DNA of 64,000 nt from Sphingobacteriaceae bacterium (GCA_029266635.1 JAQSWM010000009.1:62001-126000); one strand, 5' to 3'. Positions 7,746 through 17,303 are shown, numbered from the stretch's first letter. A program made the numbers and translations. The notes: generated by a model not told the origin, from the letters alone.

Positions 7746-9572
7746 TTACTTCAAACTCAACCACTTTTTCCTGACCGCCAGTTCCTCCGCAGTGGGCGAA
7801 GTATCAGCAACCATTCTGTATTTGACATTCGGGTTTGCTCGCAGAGTAACATCAATTTGCTGCACGAGCCCGTCTCTGGAGATGGTAAACTTCAGCTTAT
7901 TTCCTACTTTTTTATTGAGCAAGGCACGATCAAACTCACCTGCCCGCTGAGCATCAGACTGATAAGCATTGATACGTACGCCATCTATCGCGATTATTTC
8001 GTCGTTGAAGTTGATTCCGTCCACATAAGCTGCGCTGCCCCTTGACACGTTGCTCACCACTACCTTCCCGTTCTTTTCGTCGGTAGCGATACCCAAATAC
8101 GGCTGACTGCTGTTGGCATTGTCGTTCACCACGCTGATACCGGCGTAGCTGAAGTATTTATTATAGTCGATAGTTTTGGTATCGTACACATAATCCTGGT
8201 AAATCTGATCGAATGATTTACCGGCTACTTTCTCCAGCATCGCTTTAAATTCTGCATCGGTGTAGCCACGCTTTTTCTTTTTATAGTATTCCTCATACAT
8301 CGCTTTCATCACATCGTCGAGGTTCTTTTTGGCATTTGTAGCCTGGATGATCTCCAGATCCATCACCAAAGCAATGAGTGAGCCTTTGCTGTAGTATGAG
8401 ATGGTGGTATTCTTGCTGTTTTCCGCAGGGCGATATTGTTTGATCCACGCATCAAAGCTGGCATCGTTTGCCGATTGCACTTTGCTGCCCGGCTGATTAT
8501 CCACCGCAGCCATATCACCTGCCAAGCCTTCCACGAAGCGCTCCGGAGGTGTGAGCCCCGCCCGCTCCAGGATCACTTTCTCATAGTACGAGGTAAAGCC
8601 CTCGGCGATCCACAGATTGGTAGTATAGTTCTCGTTTTCGTAGTCGAACGGCCCTAAAGCAATCGGGCGCAGCCTCTTCACATTCCACAAATGAAAATGT
8701 TCATGCGCAACCAGCTTTAGAAAACCCCAGTAACCGGCTTCTGTATCGTAGCCGTTCCGGGCTACGCCCAAAACTGTTGAGTTTAGATGCTCCAGTCCGC
8801 CGCTCCCAACATTGTAGTTGTGCACTAAGAAAACATAGCGTTTGTTGGGGTTCTCGCCGAAAACAGCTGTTTCCTCTTCAACTATCTTCGTCATATCTTT
8901 CTTTAAGCGCTCTTTATTGTAGTTGCCGCCGCCATACATCGCCACTTCGTAATTCACGCCCGCAGCGTTGAATGCAAACACATCCTGATTGCCAACCTCA
9001 ATTGGCGAATCGAACAGAATATCAAAATCGGGAGCATAGAATGTATTAGCTCTTCCTGCAACAGGCTCAAGCCCGGTAGAGATTTTGCTCCATCCTTTAT
9101 ACGGCTGAACCGTAACAGTAGCCGGATGGTTGATCATCCCATCTACAAACATGAATACGCCTGTAGGCGAGATAAATCCGTGCTTTGTGTCGACGAAAGG
9201 AGTACGTACTGAAATCTCAAAGCAATAAACACGATAGTTCAGTGTAAAATTTCCTTTTGCTGAACGTACACGCCAGGTATTTTTACTGGTCTTTTCTACC
9301 GGGAGGCTTTTTCCCGAAGAGTTCTTTGCACTAACGGCTTCCACATTTCTGGCAAACTCTCTGATTAGATAAGAGCCCGGCGCCCATACCGGCATCTTTA
9401 CATCCACAAAATCTTTTGCTAAGCCATCTACCTGCATGCTTACCTCTACGTAATGTGTTTGCGGCTCGGGAAAGGAAAGGGTAAATTCTATTTTAGAAGC
9501 TGCAAAAGCTCCGGAAGTAACAGACATAAAAAGGAATAAAAATAATGCGTGAAGTGAAATATTAATTTTCAT
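7746..9572 (-). CDS. M61 family metallopeptidase with PDZ domain
   Basis: This 608-residue exported peptidase belongs to the M61 glycyl aminopeptidase family. A signal peptide (1-24) is followed by an N-terminal beta domain. The zinc site has His290, Glu291 and His294 (AHEHFHLW) with the third ligand Glu324 in AEGFTSYYE. A PDZ domain covers roughly 490-575 (YLGIATDEKNGKVVVSNV). It probably trims peptides in the periplasm or at the surface. It is monocistronic, with a promoter candidate at 9581-9607 and a terminator downstream. Confidence 0.93.
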   Translation of the reverse strand: MKINISLHALFLFLFMSVTSGAFAASKIEFTLSFPEPQTHYVEVSMQVDGLAKDFVDVKMPVWAPGSYLIREFARNVEAVSAKNSSGKSLPVEKTSKNTWRVRSAKGNFTLNYRVYCFEISVRTPFVDTKHGFISPTGVFMFVDGMINHPATVTVQPYKGWSKISTGLEPVAGRANTFYAPDFDILFDSPIEVGNQDVFAFNAAGVNYEVAMYGGGNYNKERLKKDMTKIVEEETAVFGENPNKRYVFLVHNYNVGSGGLEHLNSTVLGVARNGYDTEAGYWGFLKLVAHEHFHLWNVKRLRPIALGPFDYENENYTTNLWIAEGFTSYYEKVILERAGLTPPERFVEGLAGDMAAVDNQPGSKVQSANDASFDAWIKQYRPAENSKNTTISYYSKGSLIALVMDLEIIQATNAKKNLDDVMKAMYEEYYKKKKRGYTDAEFKAMLEKVAGKSFDQIYQDYVYDTKTIDYNKYFSYAGISVVNDNANSSQPYLGIATDEKNGKVVVSNVSRGSAAYVDGINFNDEIIAIDGVRINAYQSDAQRAGEFDRALLNKKVGNKLKFTISRDGLVQQIDVTLRANPNVKYRMVADTSPTAEELAVRKKWLSLK

Positions 9573-9580
9573 AATTGGTA

Positions 9581-9607
9581 CAAATGTAATTTTTCAGAAT
9601 ACAGCAA
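9581..9607 (-). promoter_or_regulatory. Bacteroidota-type promoter for the M61 peptidase gene
   Basis: Read on the minus strand, TACATTTG (9588 down to 9581) matches TAnnTTTG exactly. It is preceded, 16 bases upstream, by TTG (9607-9605). Only eight bases separate the element from the ATG at 9572, so the leader would be very short. Confidence 0.5.
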
Positions 9608-9628
9608 GCTCATTTTGAAGGCTGTAAA

Positions 9629-9649
9629 ATAGTTGATACCTCCAACTAT
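9629..9649. promoter_or_regulatory. palindromic operator candidate upstream of marR-RND operon
   Basis: ATAGTTG (9629-9635) and CAACTAT (9643-9649) form a perfect inverted repeat with 7-base arms and a 7-base spacer, typical of a dimeric winged-helix operator. It lies 37 bases before the MarR start codon and overlaps a near-consensus TATCTTTC element, so binding could block transcription of the whole efflux operon. Confidence 0.55.
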
Positions 9650-9685
9650 CTTTCGGCGCAAGCGGTAGTTTTGCTTTTATCTGAA

Positions 9686-10153
9686 ATGAAGTACCTTGAA
9701 GAACCATTGACACGGCCGTTGGTTTCGGTTACGAAGAAATACCTTAGTGCCTTTTCAGAAGAACTGGAAGGATTGGAACTGGAGCGGTATCATTTCGTTT
9801 TGCTCCGTATTGATGAGAATGACGAGCTTACACAAAAGGCATTAGCCAACCTTTTGCATGTAGATAAGTCGTTTATGGTGAACATAATTGATTATCTGGC
9901 AGAACGCGGGTATGTTACCAGAGAAAAGAACGTGAAGGATAGGCGTGAGCAGATTATCAGGCTCACCGATAAAGCCCGTCAGGATATTCCGGTTATAAGA
10001 ACGGCGATTAAACGGTTGAACAAAAAATCGCTGAAAAACGTAAGCGAGGAGCAGCTGGAAACATACAGAGAAGTGCTGAATATGATACAAGCAAACTTGT
10101 CTGATTCGAGGCCCAATATTTTCGTAGAATACAAAAAATTCGAAGTCAAATAA
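9686..10153 (+). CDS. MarR family transcriptional regulator of efflux operon
   Basis: This is a winged-helix MarR regulator of 155 residues from ATG 9686. A TTG five codons upstream (9671) is also in frame but less likely. The recognition region TQKALANLLHVDKSFMVNII and the wing DRREQIIRLT, with its conserved Asp-Arg-Arg, are visible. Its stop is one base before the start of the RND adaptor, so it is the first gene of a four-gene efflux operon. By family precedent it represses the pump and is released by a drug or aromatic compound. The palindrome at 9629-9649 is the probable operator. Confidence 0.88.
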   Translation: MKYLEEPLTRPLVSVTKKYLSAFSEELEGLELERYHFVLLRIDENDELTQKALANLLHVDKSFMVNIIDYLAERGYVTREKNVKDRREQIIRLTDKARQDIPVIRTAIKRLNKKSLKNVSEEQLETYREVLNMIQANLSDSRPNIFVEYKKFEVK

Positions 10154-10154
10154 T

Positions 10155-11243
10155 ATGAAAACAAAGTACATTGTTTATGCTATCCTGGTCATTGCATTTG
10201 GTTCATTGGTTGGCTATCGGATAATAAAAAACAAGTCGGAAGGTGCCGATTCGGCTGGCGGACGCGGAGGCAAGGGCGGCGGAAAAGGCGGTTCGGGAGC
10301 GCCGATGCGTGTAGATGGGGTTGTGGTGCAAGCCCGTCCATTTTCCAATACCCTCTCAGTATCCGGCTCGATAGAAGCCAACGAGCAGGTGGATATCCGC
10401 AGCGAAATATCCGGGTTGGTGCGTTCCATCAACTTTCAGGAAGGCGGCAGTGTGGGCAAGGGACAGGCCTTGGTCCGTATTGACGATTCAGAACTGCGGG
10501 CACAGCTATCGCAAGCACTTACCAAAGAACAACTTTCAGCAGAAAATGAGCGTCGGGCAGCTTTGCTGTTAAAAAAGGAGGCAATTAGCCGCGAAGAATA
10601 TGATACTGCTCTTGCGGATCTGCGCTCTCTCCGTGCACAAACCCAGCTCATCCGGGCGCAACTCGCGAAAGCCACCGTTCGGGCTCCTTTCAGTGGCAAA
10701 ATAGGTTTGCGTTCAATTTCCGTAGGCGAATATGTTACCCCAACCACCGTCATCGCCCGGCTTTTCAGCACCAATCCTGTTAAGATTTCGTTTTCAGTTC
10801 CGGAGAAATATGCAGGGCAGCTTACCCGCAACTCAACCATTCATTTTACCGTTGCCGGATCTCAGAAGCAATACAATGCACAGGTTTATGCCGTAGAGCC
10901 CGGAATTGACGTCACCACACGTACCCTGCAACTGAGAGCGAAGGCTGCAAATCCGGGCGGCGAACTGCGTCCCGGGACTTTTGCCAGGATAGATATGCCT
11001 CTGGCTGATATCGCGGATGCAATCCTGATTCCCACCCAGGCAGTTGTGCCTGTGCAGGATGGCAAGAAAGTTTATGTGTCGCAAAACGGCATCGCAACAG
11101 AAGTTATGATTGAAACTTCAGCACGTACAGATAAAGATGTTCTGGTAGTGTCGGGCCTGAAGCCGGGCGATACTGTGCTTACCACCGGCGTGATGTCTAT
11201 GAAGCCAGAAACTCCTGTAAAAGTTAAAGTGGTACAACACTAA
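10155..11243 (+). CDS. RND efflux periplasmic adaptor (membrane fusion protein)
   Basis: The 362-residue adaptor joins the inner-membrane pump to the outer-membrane channel. It has an N-terminal hydrophobic anchor (about 5-22), a Gly/Lys-rich linker (33-48), then split lipoyl halves (GSIEANEQVDIRSEISGLV and VRAPFSGKIGLRSISVGEYV) around a coiled-coil hairpin (about 110-165). The beta-barrel and membrane-proximal domains follow. The MFP family match is clear. It is translationally coupled to marR (one-base gap) and three bases ahead of the pump gene. Confidence 0.95.
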   Translation: MKTKYIVYAILVIAFGSLVGYRIIKNKSEGADSAGGRGGKGGGKGGSGAPMRVDGVVVQARPFSNTLSVSGSIEANEQVDIRSEISGLVRSINFQEGGSVGKGQALVRIDDSELRAQLSQALTKEQLSAENERRAALLLKKEAISREEYDTALADLRSLRAQTQLIRAQLAKATVRAPFSGKIGLRSISVGEYVTPTTVIARLFSTNPVKISFSVPEKYAGQLTRNSTIHFTVAGSQKQYNAQVYAVEPGIDVTTRTLQLRAKAANPGGELRPGTFARIDMPLADIADAILIPTQAVVPVQDGKKVYVSQNGIATEVMIETSARTDKDVLVVSGLKPGDTVLTTGVMSMKPETPVKVKVVQH

Positions 11244-11246
11244 GGT

Positions 11247-14200
11247 ATGAGTTTATCAACAATCAGCATAAAACGCCCGGTTCTTACCATCGTAATGAAC
11301 CTTATCCTGCTGCTTTTCGGCATCATCGGTTTTACGTTTTTGGGCGTAAGGGAATTTCCGTCTATTGACCCGCCTATTGTTTCGGTGCGCACAAGCTATT
11401 CGGGCGCAAACTCAGACATCATTGAGTCGCAAATCACTGAACCGCTTGAGAAAGCCATCAACTCCATTGACGGCATCAGGAGCATTTCATCTTCCAGCAA
11501 CCAGGGTTCAAGCAGCATAAACGTTGAGTTCAACCTCGACAAAAACCTTGAAGAGGCTGCAAACGACATCCGCGATAAAGTTTCGCAGGCAGCCAGAAAC
11601 CTTCCTGAAGACATTGACTCGCCACCGGTAGTTTCAAAATCTGATGCCGACTCCTCGCCCATCATGATCTTAACTGCTCAAAGCGAAACCCGCGGCCTTT
11701 TGGATTTGAGCGATTATGTAGAAAACGTGATTGCGCAACGACTGCAAACCGTTCCCGGAGTGAGCAGCGTTTCCATTTACGGCGAGAAAAAGTATTCCAT
11801 GCGCTTGTGGATCGACCCAATGAAACTCTCTTCTTATGGCTTGACTACGGCGGATGTGCGCAGTGCCCTGAACAGCCAGAACGTTGATCTGCCTTCGGGA
11901 AAGGTGAGTGGAGCCAACACTGAGCTTACGGTTAAAACAGCCGGAAATTTATCTACCGAAGAACAGTTCAGCAATCTGATTATCAAAAATAGCGGCGACA
12001 ACATTATCCGCCTGAGCGATATTGGCAGAGCGGAGTTTGGGCCTGAAAACCTGGAAAGCAACCTGCTTGAGTCCGGGAAGCCGATGGTGGGAATGGCAAT
12101 CATCCCACAGCCGGGCTCTAATTATCTGGATATTTCAAATTTTGTAATGAAACGTTTTGATCAGCTTCAAAATGAGTTGCCGAAAGACATAACGCTAACC
12201 GTTTCGTTAGACAACACGCTTTTCATCAAGCAGTCGGTGATGGAAGTTGCCGAAACCATCCTGATCTCGCTGGTGCTGGTTATCCTCATTATTTATCTGT
12301 TCTTCCGCGACTGGGGAATTGCGTTCAGGCCTTTGATCGATATTCCTGTATCGCTGGTAGCCACTTTCTTCATCATGTACCTGTTTGGCTTCTCCATTAA
12401 CGTGCTTACGCTGTTGGCCATCGTGCTGGCAACAGGGCTTGTAGTAGACGATGGTATCGTAGTAACGGAGAATATCTTCAAAAAAGTGGAGGAAGGCATG
12501 TCGCCGATTGAGGCTGCAATTAAGGGCTCGAACGAAATTTTCTTTGCTGTTATCTCGATCTCGGTAACGCTGGCAGCGGTGTTTATGCCTGTTATTTTCC
12601 TTGAGGGTTTTGTGGGAAGGCTGTTCCGGGAGTTTGGGGTCGTCATAGCGGCGGCAGTGCTTATCTCCGCCTTTGTTTCCCTTTCGCTTACGCCGATGTT
12701 GAATGCGTATTTGATGAAAGGCGGCGCACATAAACATTCAAAGTTCTACAATATAACAGAGCAATATTTTGTAAAGATGACCACCGGATATGCCGAGTCA
12801 TTGAACAACTTCATGCGAAGAAAGTGGATCAGCTGGCCCATTATCGCTGTCTGTTTTGGGCTTATTGCGCTGTTCTGGACAATTATCCCGAAAGAAACCG
12901 CCCCTTACGATGACCGGAACCAGGTTTCTGCCAGCATCAGTACTGCAGAAGGCGCTTCATTCGAATACACCGATCGTTTTGTGCGTGAATTTGCTGAAGT
13001 GATCAACGATTCCATCCCGGAAAAGAAAGTAAACGTTGTAATTATCGGCTCGGGAAGCAGTAGTTCCACTAACTCAGGCCGGATGTACATCAGGCTCGTG
13101 CCTTCCGAGACACGAAAACGCTCCCAGAAAGAAGTGGCTACCAAACTGAACAAAATAGCCAAGAATTATACTGAAGCACGGGTTTTGGTAACTGAGCAGC
13201 CTACTATTTCCGTAAACAGGCGGGGCGGCTTGCCAATCCAATACGTTATCAAGGCGCCAAACTTTGAGCAGCTGCAACAAAAAGTGCCGAAGTTTATGGA
13301 AGCTGCAAGCAGCGATGCTACGTTCTCGGTAGTAGATGTAAACCTGAAATTTAACAAGCCGGAAATTAACCTGACGATAGACCGCGACAAGGCCCAAAGC
13401 CTCGGGGTCTCAGTGCTTGACGTTGCCCAAACTCTGCAGCTCGCCCTGAGCGGAGGGCGTTTTGCCTACTTCACCATGAACGGCAGGCAATACCAGGTTA
13501 TCGCACAGTTCGACAGAGCAGACCGCGATGATCCCTTAGACCTTACTTCCATTTTTGTGAAGAGCAGTACCGGACAATTGGTTCAGCTAGACAACCTGGT
13601 ACAGCTTCAGGAACAAAGCAGTCCGCCACAGTTGTATCACACAGACCGTTTTCTGTCTGCCACTGTTTCAGCGGGCTTGGCTCCGGGCAAAACTATTGGC
13701 GACGGAATTGCGACAATGGACAAAATTGCCGACAAGGTTCTTGATAAGAATTTCTCAACAGATTTGTCGGGAGAGTCGAGAGACTTTAGAGAAAGCGGAT
13801 CGAATACCCTGTTTGCGTTCGGGCTGGCTCTGCTGCTCGTGTACCTGATTCTTGCGGCACAATTTGAAAGTTTCATAGATCCGATGATCATTATCATCAC
13901 GGTGCCACTGGCAGTAGCCGGAGCCATGCTCTCGCTGTGGCTTTTTGGCCAGACCTGGAATATATTCAGCCAGATTGGAACGGTTATGCTTATTGGCTTG
14001 GTTACCAAAAATGGTATTCTGATCGTAGAGTTTGCCAACCAACTCAAGGAACAGGGAAGATCTGTACAAGAAGCGATTATCGAAGCTGCGGAAGCCAGGC
14101 TGCGCCCGATTCTGATGACCAGTTTAGCCATTGCGCTTGGGGCCATGCCAATCGCGGTAGCATTAGGAGCAGCTTCGAAAAGCCGTATGGGAATGGGGAT

Positions 14201-14351
14201 TGTAATCGTCGGCGGAACCCTTTTTTCACTGATTTTAACCCTGTTTATTATTCCGGCAATCTATTCAATGTGGTCCAGGGAGCATAAAAGGAACATTGAA
14301 CTTGAGAAAGCTGAGCAATATGAAAAAGAGGCATTGGCGGAACATGTCTAA
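11247..14351 (+). CDS. RND efflux transporter permease (AcrB/MexB-like)
   Basis: This 1034-residue inner-membrane pump uses the proton gradient to export drugs or other toxic compounds. It shows the usual twofold RND layout of TM1, a large periplasmic loop, TM2-6, then a repeat of the same. The TM4 proton-relay region LATGLVVDDGIVVTENIF has the adjacent Asp pair, and the corresponding second-half stretch IGLVTKNGILIVEFANQ is present. Length is typical of the hydrophobe/amphiphile-type group (about 1030-1050). Substrate cannot be read from sequence. It is the third gene of the marR-adaptor-pump-channel operon. Confidence 0.96.
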   Translation: MSLSTISIKRPVLTIVMNLILLLFGIIGFTFLGVREFPSIDPPIVSVRTSYSGANSDIIESQITEPLEKAINSIDGIRSISSSSNQGSSSINVEFNLDKNLEEAANDIRDKVSQAARNLPEDIDSPPVVSKSDADSSPIMILTAQSETRGLLDLSDYVENVIAQRLQTVPGVSSVSIYGEKKYSMRLWIDPMKLSSYGLTTADVRSALNSQNVDLPSGKVSGANTELTVKTAGNLSTEEQFSNLIIKNSGDNIIRLSDIGRAEFGPENLESNLLESGKPMVGMAIIPQPGSNYLDISNFVMKRFDQLQNELPKDITLTVSLDNTLFIKQSVMEVAETILISLVLVILIIYLFFRDWGIAFRPLIDIPVSLVATFFIMYLFGFSINVLTLLAIVLATGLVVDDGIVVTENIFKKVEEGMSPIEAAIKGSNEIFFAVISISVTLAAVFMPVIFLEGFVGRLFREFGVVIAAAVLISAFVSLSLTPMLNAYLMKGGAHKHSKFYNITEQYFVKMTTGYAESLNNFMRRKWISWPIIAVCFGLIALFWTIIPKETAPYDDRNQVSASISTAEGASFEYTDRFVREFAEVINDSIPEKKVNVVIIGSGSSSSTNSGRMYIRLVPSETRKRSQKEVATKLNKIAKNYTEARVLVTEQPTISVNRRGGLPIQYVIKAPNFEQLQQKVPKFMEAASSDATFSVVDVNLKFNKPEINLTIDRDKAQSLGVSVLDVAQTLQLALSGGRFAYFTMNGRQYQVIAQFDRADRDDPLDLTSIFVKSSTGQLVQLDNLVQLQEQSSPPQLYHTDRFLSATVSAGLAPGKTIGDGIATMDKIADKVLDKNFSTDLSGESRDFRESGSNTLFAFGLALLLVYLILAAQFESFIDPMIIIITVPLAVAGAMLSLWLFGQTWNIFSQIGTVMLIGLVTKNGILIVEFANQLKEQGRSVQEAIIEAAEARLRPILMTSLAIALGAMPIAVALGAASKSRMGMGIVIVGGTLFSLILTLFIIPAIYSMWSREHKRNIELEKAEQYEKEALAEHV

Positions 14352-14358
14352 GAAATTT

Positions 14359-15666
14359 ATGAGAATAAAAATATTAGCGCTATTGCTGCTATGCTTTAGC
14401 TGCTTCGAATCACAAGCGCAGGAAGTGCTTACGTTAGAACAAGCAATTAACATAGCGCTTGAAAGGAATTATGATATCCGGCTGGTTTCAAATGATGTTG
14501 AGATCAGCAAAAATAACGTCAGCAGGGCTAACGCCGGAATGCTGCCAAGGGTGACGGGCGATTTTTCAACTAACACGACGATTTCAAACACCACGCAAAC
14601 TCAGTCAAGCGGCTTGGAAGTAACGCGAAAAGGCGCCAAAAATTCGAATCTGAATTACGGTCCGAGTTTAAACTGGACCATTTTTGATGGCTTCGGGATG
14701 TTTACTACTTACGATCGCCTGAAGGAACTACAGAATTTAGGCGAAGCCAACTTGAAAACAACGGTGCTAAGTACTGTTTTCACCGTAGTTAATACGTATT
14801 ACGAAATTATGCGGCAACAAAAAAGCCTGGTATCGTCAAAAACTGCTGTGGAACTATCGCGACTGCGCCTCAACACTGCTCAGAATAGATACGAGATCGG
14901 GAAGGCCGCAAAGCTGGAAGTTTTAGCTGCAACAGTAGATTTAAATACCGATACCACTACTTATTTGCGCCAAATAGACCTGATTAAAAATACAAAAATT
15001 CAACTGAATACACTGTTGGCACGCGATGTAAACACGGACTTCTCGGTTTCCGACAATCTCTCAATCGACAGTACCCTAAACATCCAAAAACTCACAGAAG
15101 CGGGTTCACAACAAAATCCCGCCCTTCAGTCGGCACTCATCAACCAGCGCATCGCGGAGCTAAACTTAAAACAGGTTAAATCTCTCCGGTATCCCGTTGT
15201 TGGAATTAATACCGGCTATAATTTTAGTAAATCAGAGTCGGAGCTGGGCTTTGCCCGACAGTCCAACGGCCGCGGTTTCAATTACGGGCTAACCGCATCT
15301 GTAAATATCTTCAATGGATTTCTTCAGAAGAAAAACGAACGAAATGCTGCTATTGAAATTGAAAGCGCCCGCCTTGACTATAGCCGCATCAGCGAAAGCA
15401 TTCAATCGCAACTTGCATCTGCATACCAAACTTATCTTACCAGCCTTCATCTTGTAAGCCTTGAAGAATCAAACCTGAATGTGGCGAAACAAAATCTCGA
15501 CATCACTTTAGAAAAATTCAGGCTCGGCAGCATTGCACCACTTGAGTTCAGAGAAGCACAGAGGAATTATGTGGACGCAAGCGTTCGGCTTAACAATGCG
15601 CAATACGACGCCAAGTTAGCAGAAGTGCTGTTAAAGGAATTATCAGGAACCCTGAACGTCAGATAG
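14359..15666 (+). CDS. TolC-family outer membrane efflux channel
   Basis: This protein completes the tripartite pump. From ATG 14359 it has 435 residues with a signal peptide ending near SQAQ, followed by two OEP repeats of long amphipathic helices (LTLEQAINIALERNYDI near the start, VKSLRYPVVGINTGYNF in the second half) typical of TolC. ATG 14344 and 14296 are in frame but would overlap the permease gene. The 14359 start gives the cleanest signal peptide. Spacing of seven bases from the pump gene shows co-transcription. Confidence 0.92.
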   Translation: MRIKILALLLLCFSCFESQAQEVLTLEQAINIALERNYDIRLVSNDVEISKNNVSRANAGMLPRVTGDFSTNTTISNTTQTQSSGLEVTRKGAKNSNLNYGPSLNWTIFDGFGMFTTYDRLKELQNLGEANLKTTVLSTVFTVVNTYYEIMRQQKSLVSSKTAVELSRLRLNTAQNRYEIGKAAKLEVLAATVDLNTDTTTYLRQIDLIKNTKIQLNTLLARDVNTDFSVSDNLSIDSTLNIQKLTEAGSQQNPALQSALINQRIAELNLKQVKSLRYPVVGINTGYNFSKSESELGFARQSNGRGFNYGLTASVNIFNGFLQKKNERNAAIEIESARLDYSRISESIQSQLASAYQTYLTSLHLVSLEESNLNVAKQNLDITLEKFRLGSIAPLEFREAQRNYVDASVRLNNAQYDAKLAEVLLKELSGTLNVR

Positions 15667-15742
15667 ATTGTTGTTAAGTGGGAGTTTGGAAGCTTGGCAC
15701 AGGATTTTCTGCATACCGGAAAAATGTTATTTTTGACAGCTA

Positions 15743-16135
15743 ATGAATCAATACAGATACAAATCAGCTTTATTGATTGATGACAGTTACATAGATAACC
15801 TGATCAGCCGGAAAATACTGGAAAATAATTCCTTTGCTGAAAAGATTACTGTTATTGATTCGCCCCAACAGGCAATTGACTACATACGTCAATGCCTCGA
15901 CAAAAACCTTGACATTCCTGAAGTGATTTTCCTTGACATCCGAATGCCCGAAATGAACGGATTTGATTTTCTATCAGAAATCAAAAACATCAATGGCCTG
16001 GCAGAACAAAAGATCAAAATTTATGTCTTGTCTTCATCACTTGATCCAAATGACCTGAAGCGGATAGACGATCACCAGCTTGTAACCAAGTTCATCGGCA
16101 AACCACTTTCTTCCCAGGCGCTGGAAGGTATTTAA
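15743..16135 (+). CDS. stand-alone response regulator receiver protein
   Basis: This 130-residue CheY-like protein has only a receiver domain. The acidic pair LLIDDS (11-16), the phosphoacceptor Asp in FLDIRMPEMNGF, the switch Ser in VLSSSLDPND and the conserved Lys in GKPLS are all present. There is no output domain, so it works by protein contact or in a phosphorelay. No kinase adjoins it. A TATTTTTG element (15728-15735) lies seven bases before the ATG. One base separates it from the next gene, 16137. Confidence 0.88.
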   Translation: MNQYRYKSALLIDDSYIDNLISRKILENNSFAEKITVIDSPQQAIDYIRQCLDKNLDIPEVIFLDIRMPEMNGFDFLSEIKNINGLAEQKIKIYVLSSSLDPNDLKRIDDHQLVTKFIGKPLSSQALEGI

Positions 16136-16136
16136 C

Positions 16137-16991
16137 ATGATTTTAGTAGCAGATAGCGGCTCTTCAAAAACCGACTGGATATTATCGCTTCCCGGCGCCA
16201 AGCGTCTGGCATTCCGCACCCCCGGAATTAACCCTTATTTCCTTTCTGAGAAGGACATAGTAAAGATATTTCATCAGGTTGCTGAAATTCAGCCTTACGC
16301 CGATAAAGTAAAAGAGATCTATTTTTTCGGTGCCGGGTGCTCCAGCCCCGATAAGCATGAAGTAGTTTCCAACGGTTTGTCGGCGTTTTTCAAAAAGGCG
16401 TTCGTGAGCGTGGATAACGATATGATTGGCTGCGCTTACGCCACTTGCGGCGAGTACAAAGGGCTTACCTGCATACTTGGCACCGGCTCAAACATTGCCT
16501 TTTTTGACGGAAAAGATATCTACCAGAGTAATCACGGGTTGGGCTTTATCCTGGGCGATGAGGGCTCTGGCACTTATCTTGGCAAAAAGCTGCTAACTGA
16601 TTACTTATACGGCAGAATGCCCGACAACTTAAAAAAGCTGTTTATCAAAAGCCACAAAGTAGATAAAGAAACAGTAATTCAGCATGTGTATATGATGCCT
16701 TCAGCTAACCTTTATCTCGCTTCATTTGCCAGGTTTTTGAGCGAGCAACGGGGCAACAAGTATATAGATGGTTTACTGTACCAAAGCTTTGACGATTTCA
16801 TCAAAACCTGCGTTCTCACCTACCCCAAACACCAGGAGTTTGCCTGCCATTTTGTGGGGTCAATAGCATTCCACTTCAAGGACATTTTATCCCAAGCCTG
16901 CAAAGATAATGGCGTTCAGGTAGGTAAAATACTGAAACACCCGATTGACGAGCTGTTTCAGTTTATCTTGAAGCGGGAAAAGGCTGGGTAA
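16137..16991 (+). CDS. BadF/BadG-type ATPase, N-acetylglucosamine kinase-like
   Basis: The 284-residue product has the ASKHA kinase fold. The phosphate-1 loop LVADSGSSKTDW is at the N-terminus, the phosphate-2 region TCILGTGSNIAFFDG is near 115-130, and GFILGDEGSGTYLGKKLL is the adenosine/GlcNAc-kinase signature. Proteins of this form in Bacteroidota are annotated as N-acetylglucosamine kinases. It may phosphorylate amino sugars recycled from peptidoglycan. It follows the receiver protein by one base, an association with no obvious meaning, and its 3' end abuts the convergent gene at 16992. Confidence 0.85.
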   Translation: MILVADSGSSKTDWILSLPGAKRLAFRTPGINPYFLSEKDIVKIFHQVAEIQPYADKVKEIYFFGAGCSSPDKHEVVSNGLSAFFKKAFVSVDNDMIGCAYATCGEYKGLTCILGTGSNIAFFDGKDIYQSNHGLGFILGDEGSGTYLGKKLLTDYLYGRMPDNLKKLFIKSHKVDKETVIQHVYMMPSANLYLASFARFLSEQRGNKYIDGLLYQSFDDFIKTCVLTYPKHQEFACHFVGSIAFHFKDILSQACKDNGVQVGKILKHPIDELFQFILKREKAG

Positions 16992-17231
16992 TCAGCTAAT
17001 TTCTGCGGAATCCTGCTTGTTATCTCTGATTTTCTTTGCGCCATAGGCTGCGCCTGCGGCAAGGAGGAAGAGGACGCCACCGTCGAGGGGTACTGGGCAT
17101 GCGTCATCTTCATCTGCTAAAACGGTTCCATCTTCACACACTGTGGGCGGATTTTGTTGAGCGACAGCCTCTAAACAACAAACATATAACACCGCCACTA
17201 ACCCTATACCTCTCCTAATAGTTCTTAACAT
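16992..17231 (-). CDS. small PID-CTERM-like membrane/sorting-signal protein
   Basis: This 79-residue protein has an N-terminal signal segment (LRTIRRGIGLVAVLYVCCLE), a short Cys-containing middle (PPTVCEDGTVLADEDDACP), then VPLDGG followed by a hydrophobic helix (VLFLLAAGAAYGAKKIR) and a basic/polar tail. Pro-hydrophobic-Asp-Gly-Gly before a C-terminal helix is the pattern of the PID-CTERM protein-sorting domain found in Bacteroidota. Its processing enzyme is not in the window. It lies next to a T9SS cargo gene. The family call rests on motif shape only. Confidence 0.65.
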   Translation of the reverse strand: MLRTIRRGIGLVAVLYVCCLEAVAQQNPPTVCEDGTVLADEDDACPVPLDGGVLFLLAAGAAYGAKKIRDNKQDSAEIS

Positions 17232-17303
17232 ACGAAATCCTTCTCTCTTTATCTCTGATATACTGCAAAATTATGAAAAAAGTTTTACCGGGTTTACACT
17301 TTC

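Noticed and set aside
12207-12737. 176-codon minus-strand frame inside the RND pump gene
   Set aside because: It is a shadow of the conserved membrane part of the pump and is rich in His/Arg/Gln with no fold.
17036-17218. plus-strand frame opposite the small PID-CTERM gene
   Set aside because: It is Arg/His-rich shadow sequence; the minus frame has a signal segment and a sorting-like tail.
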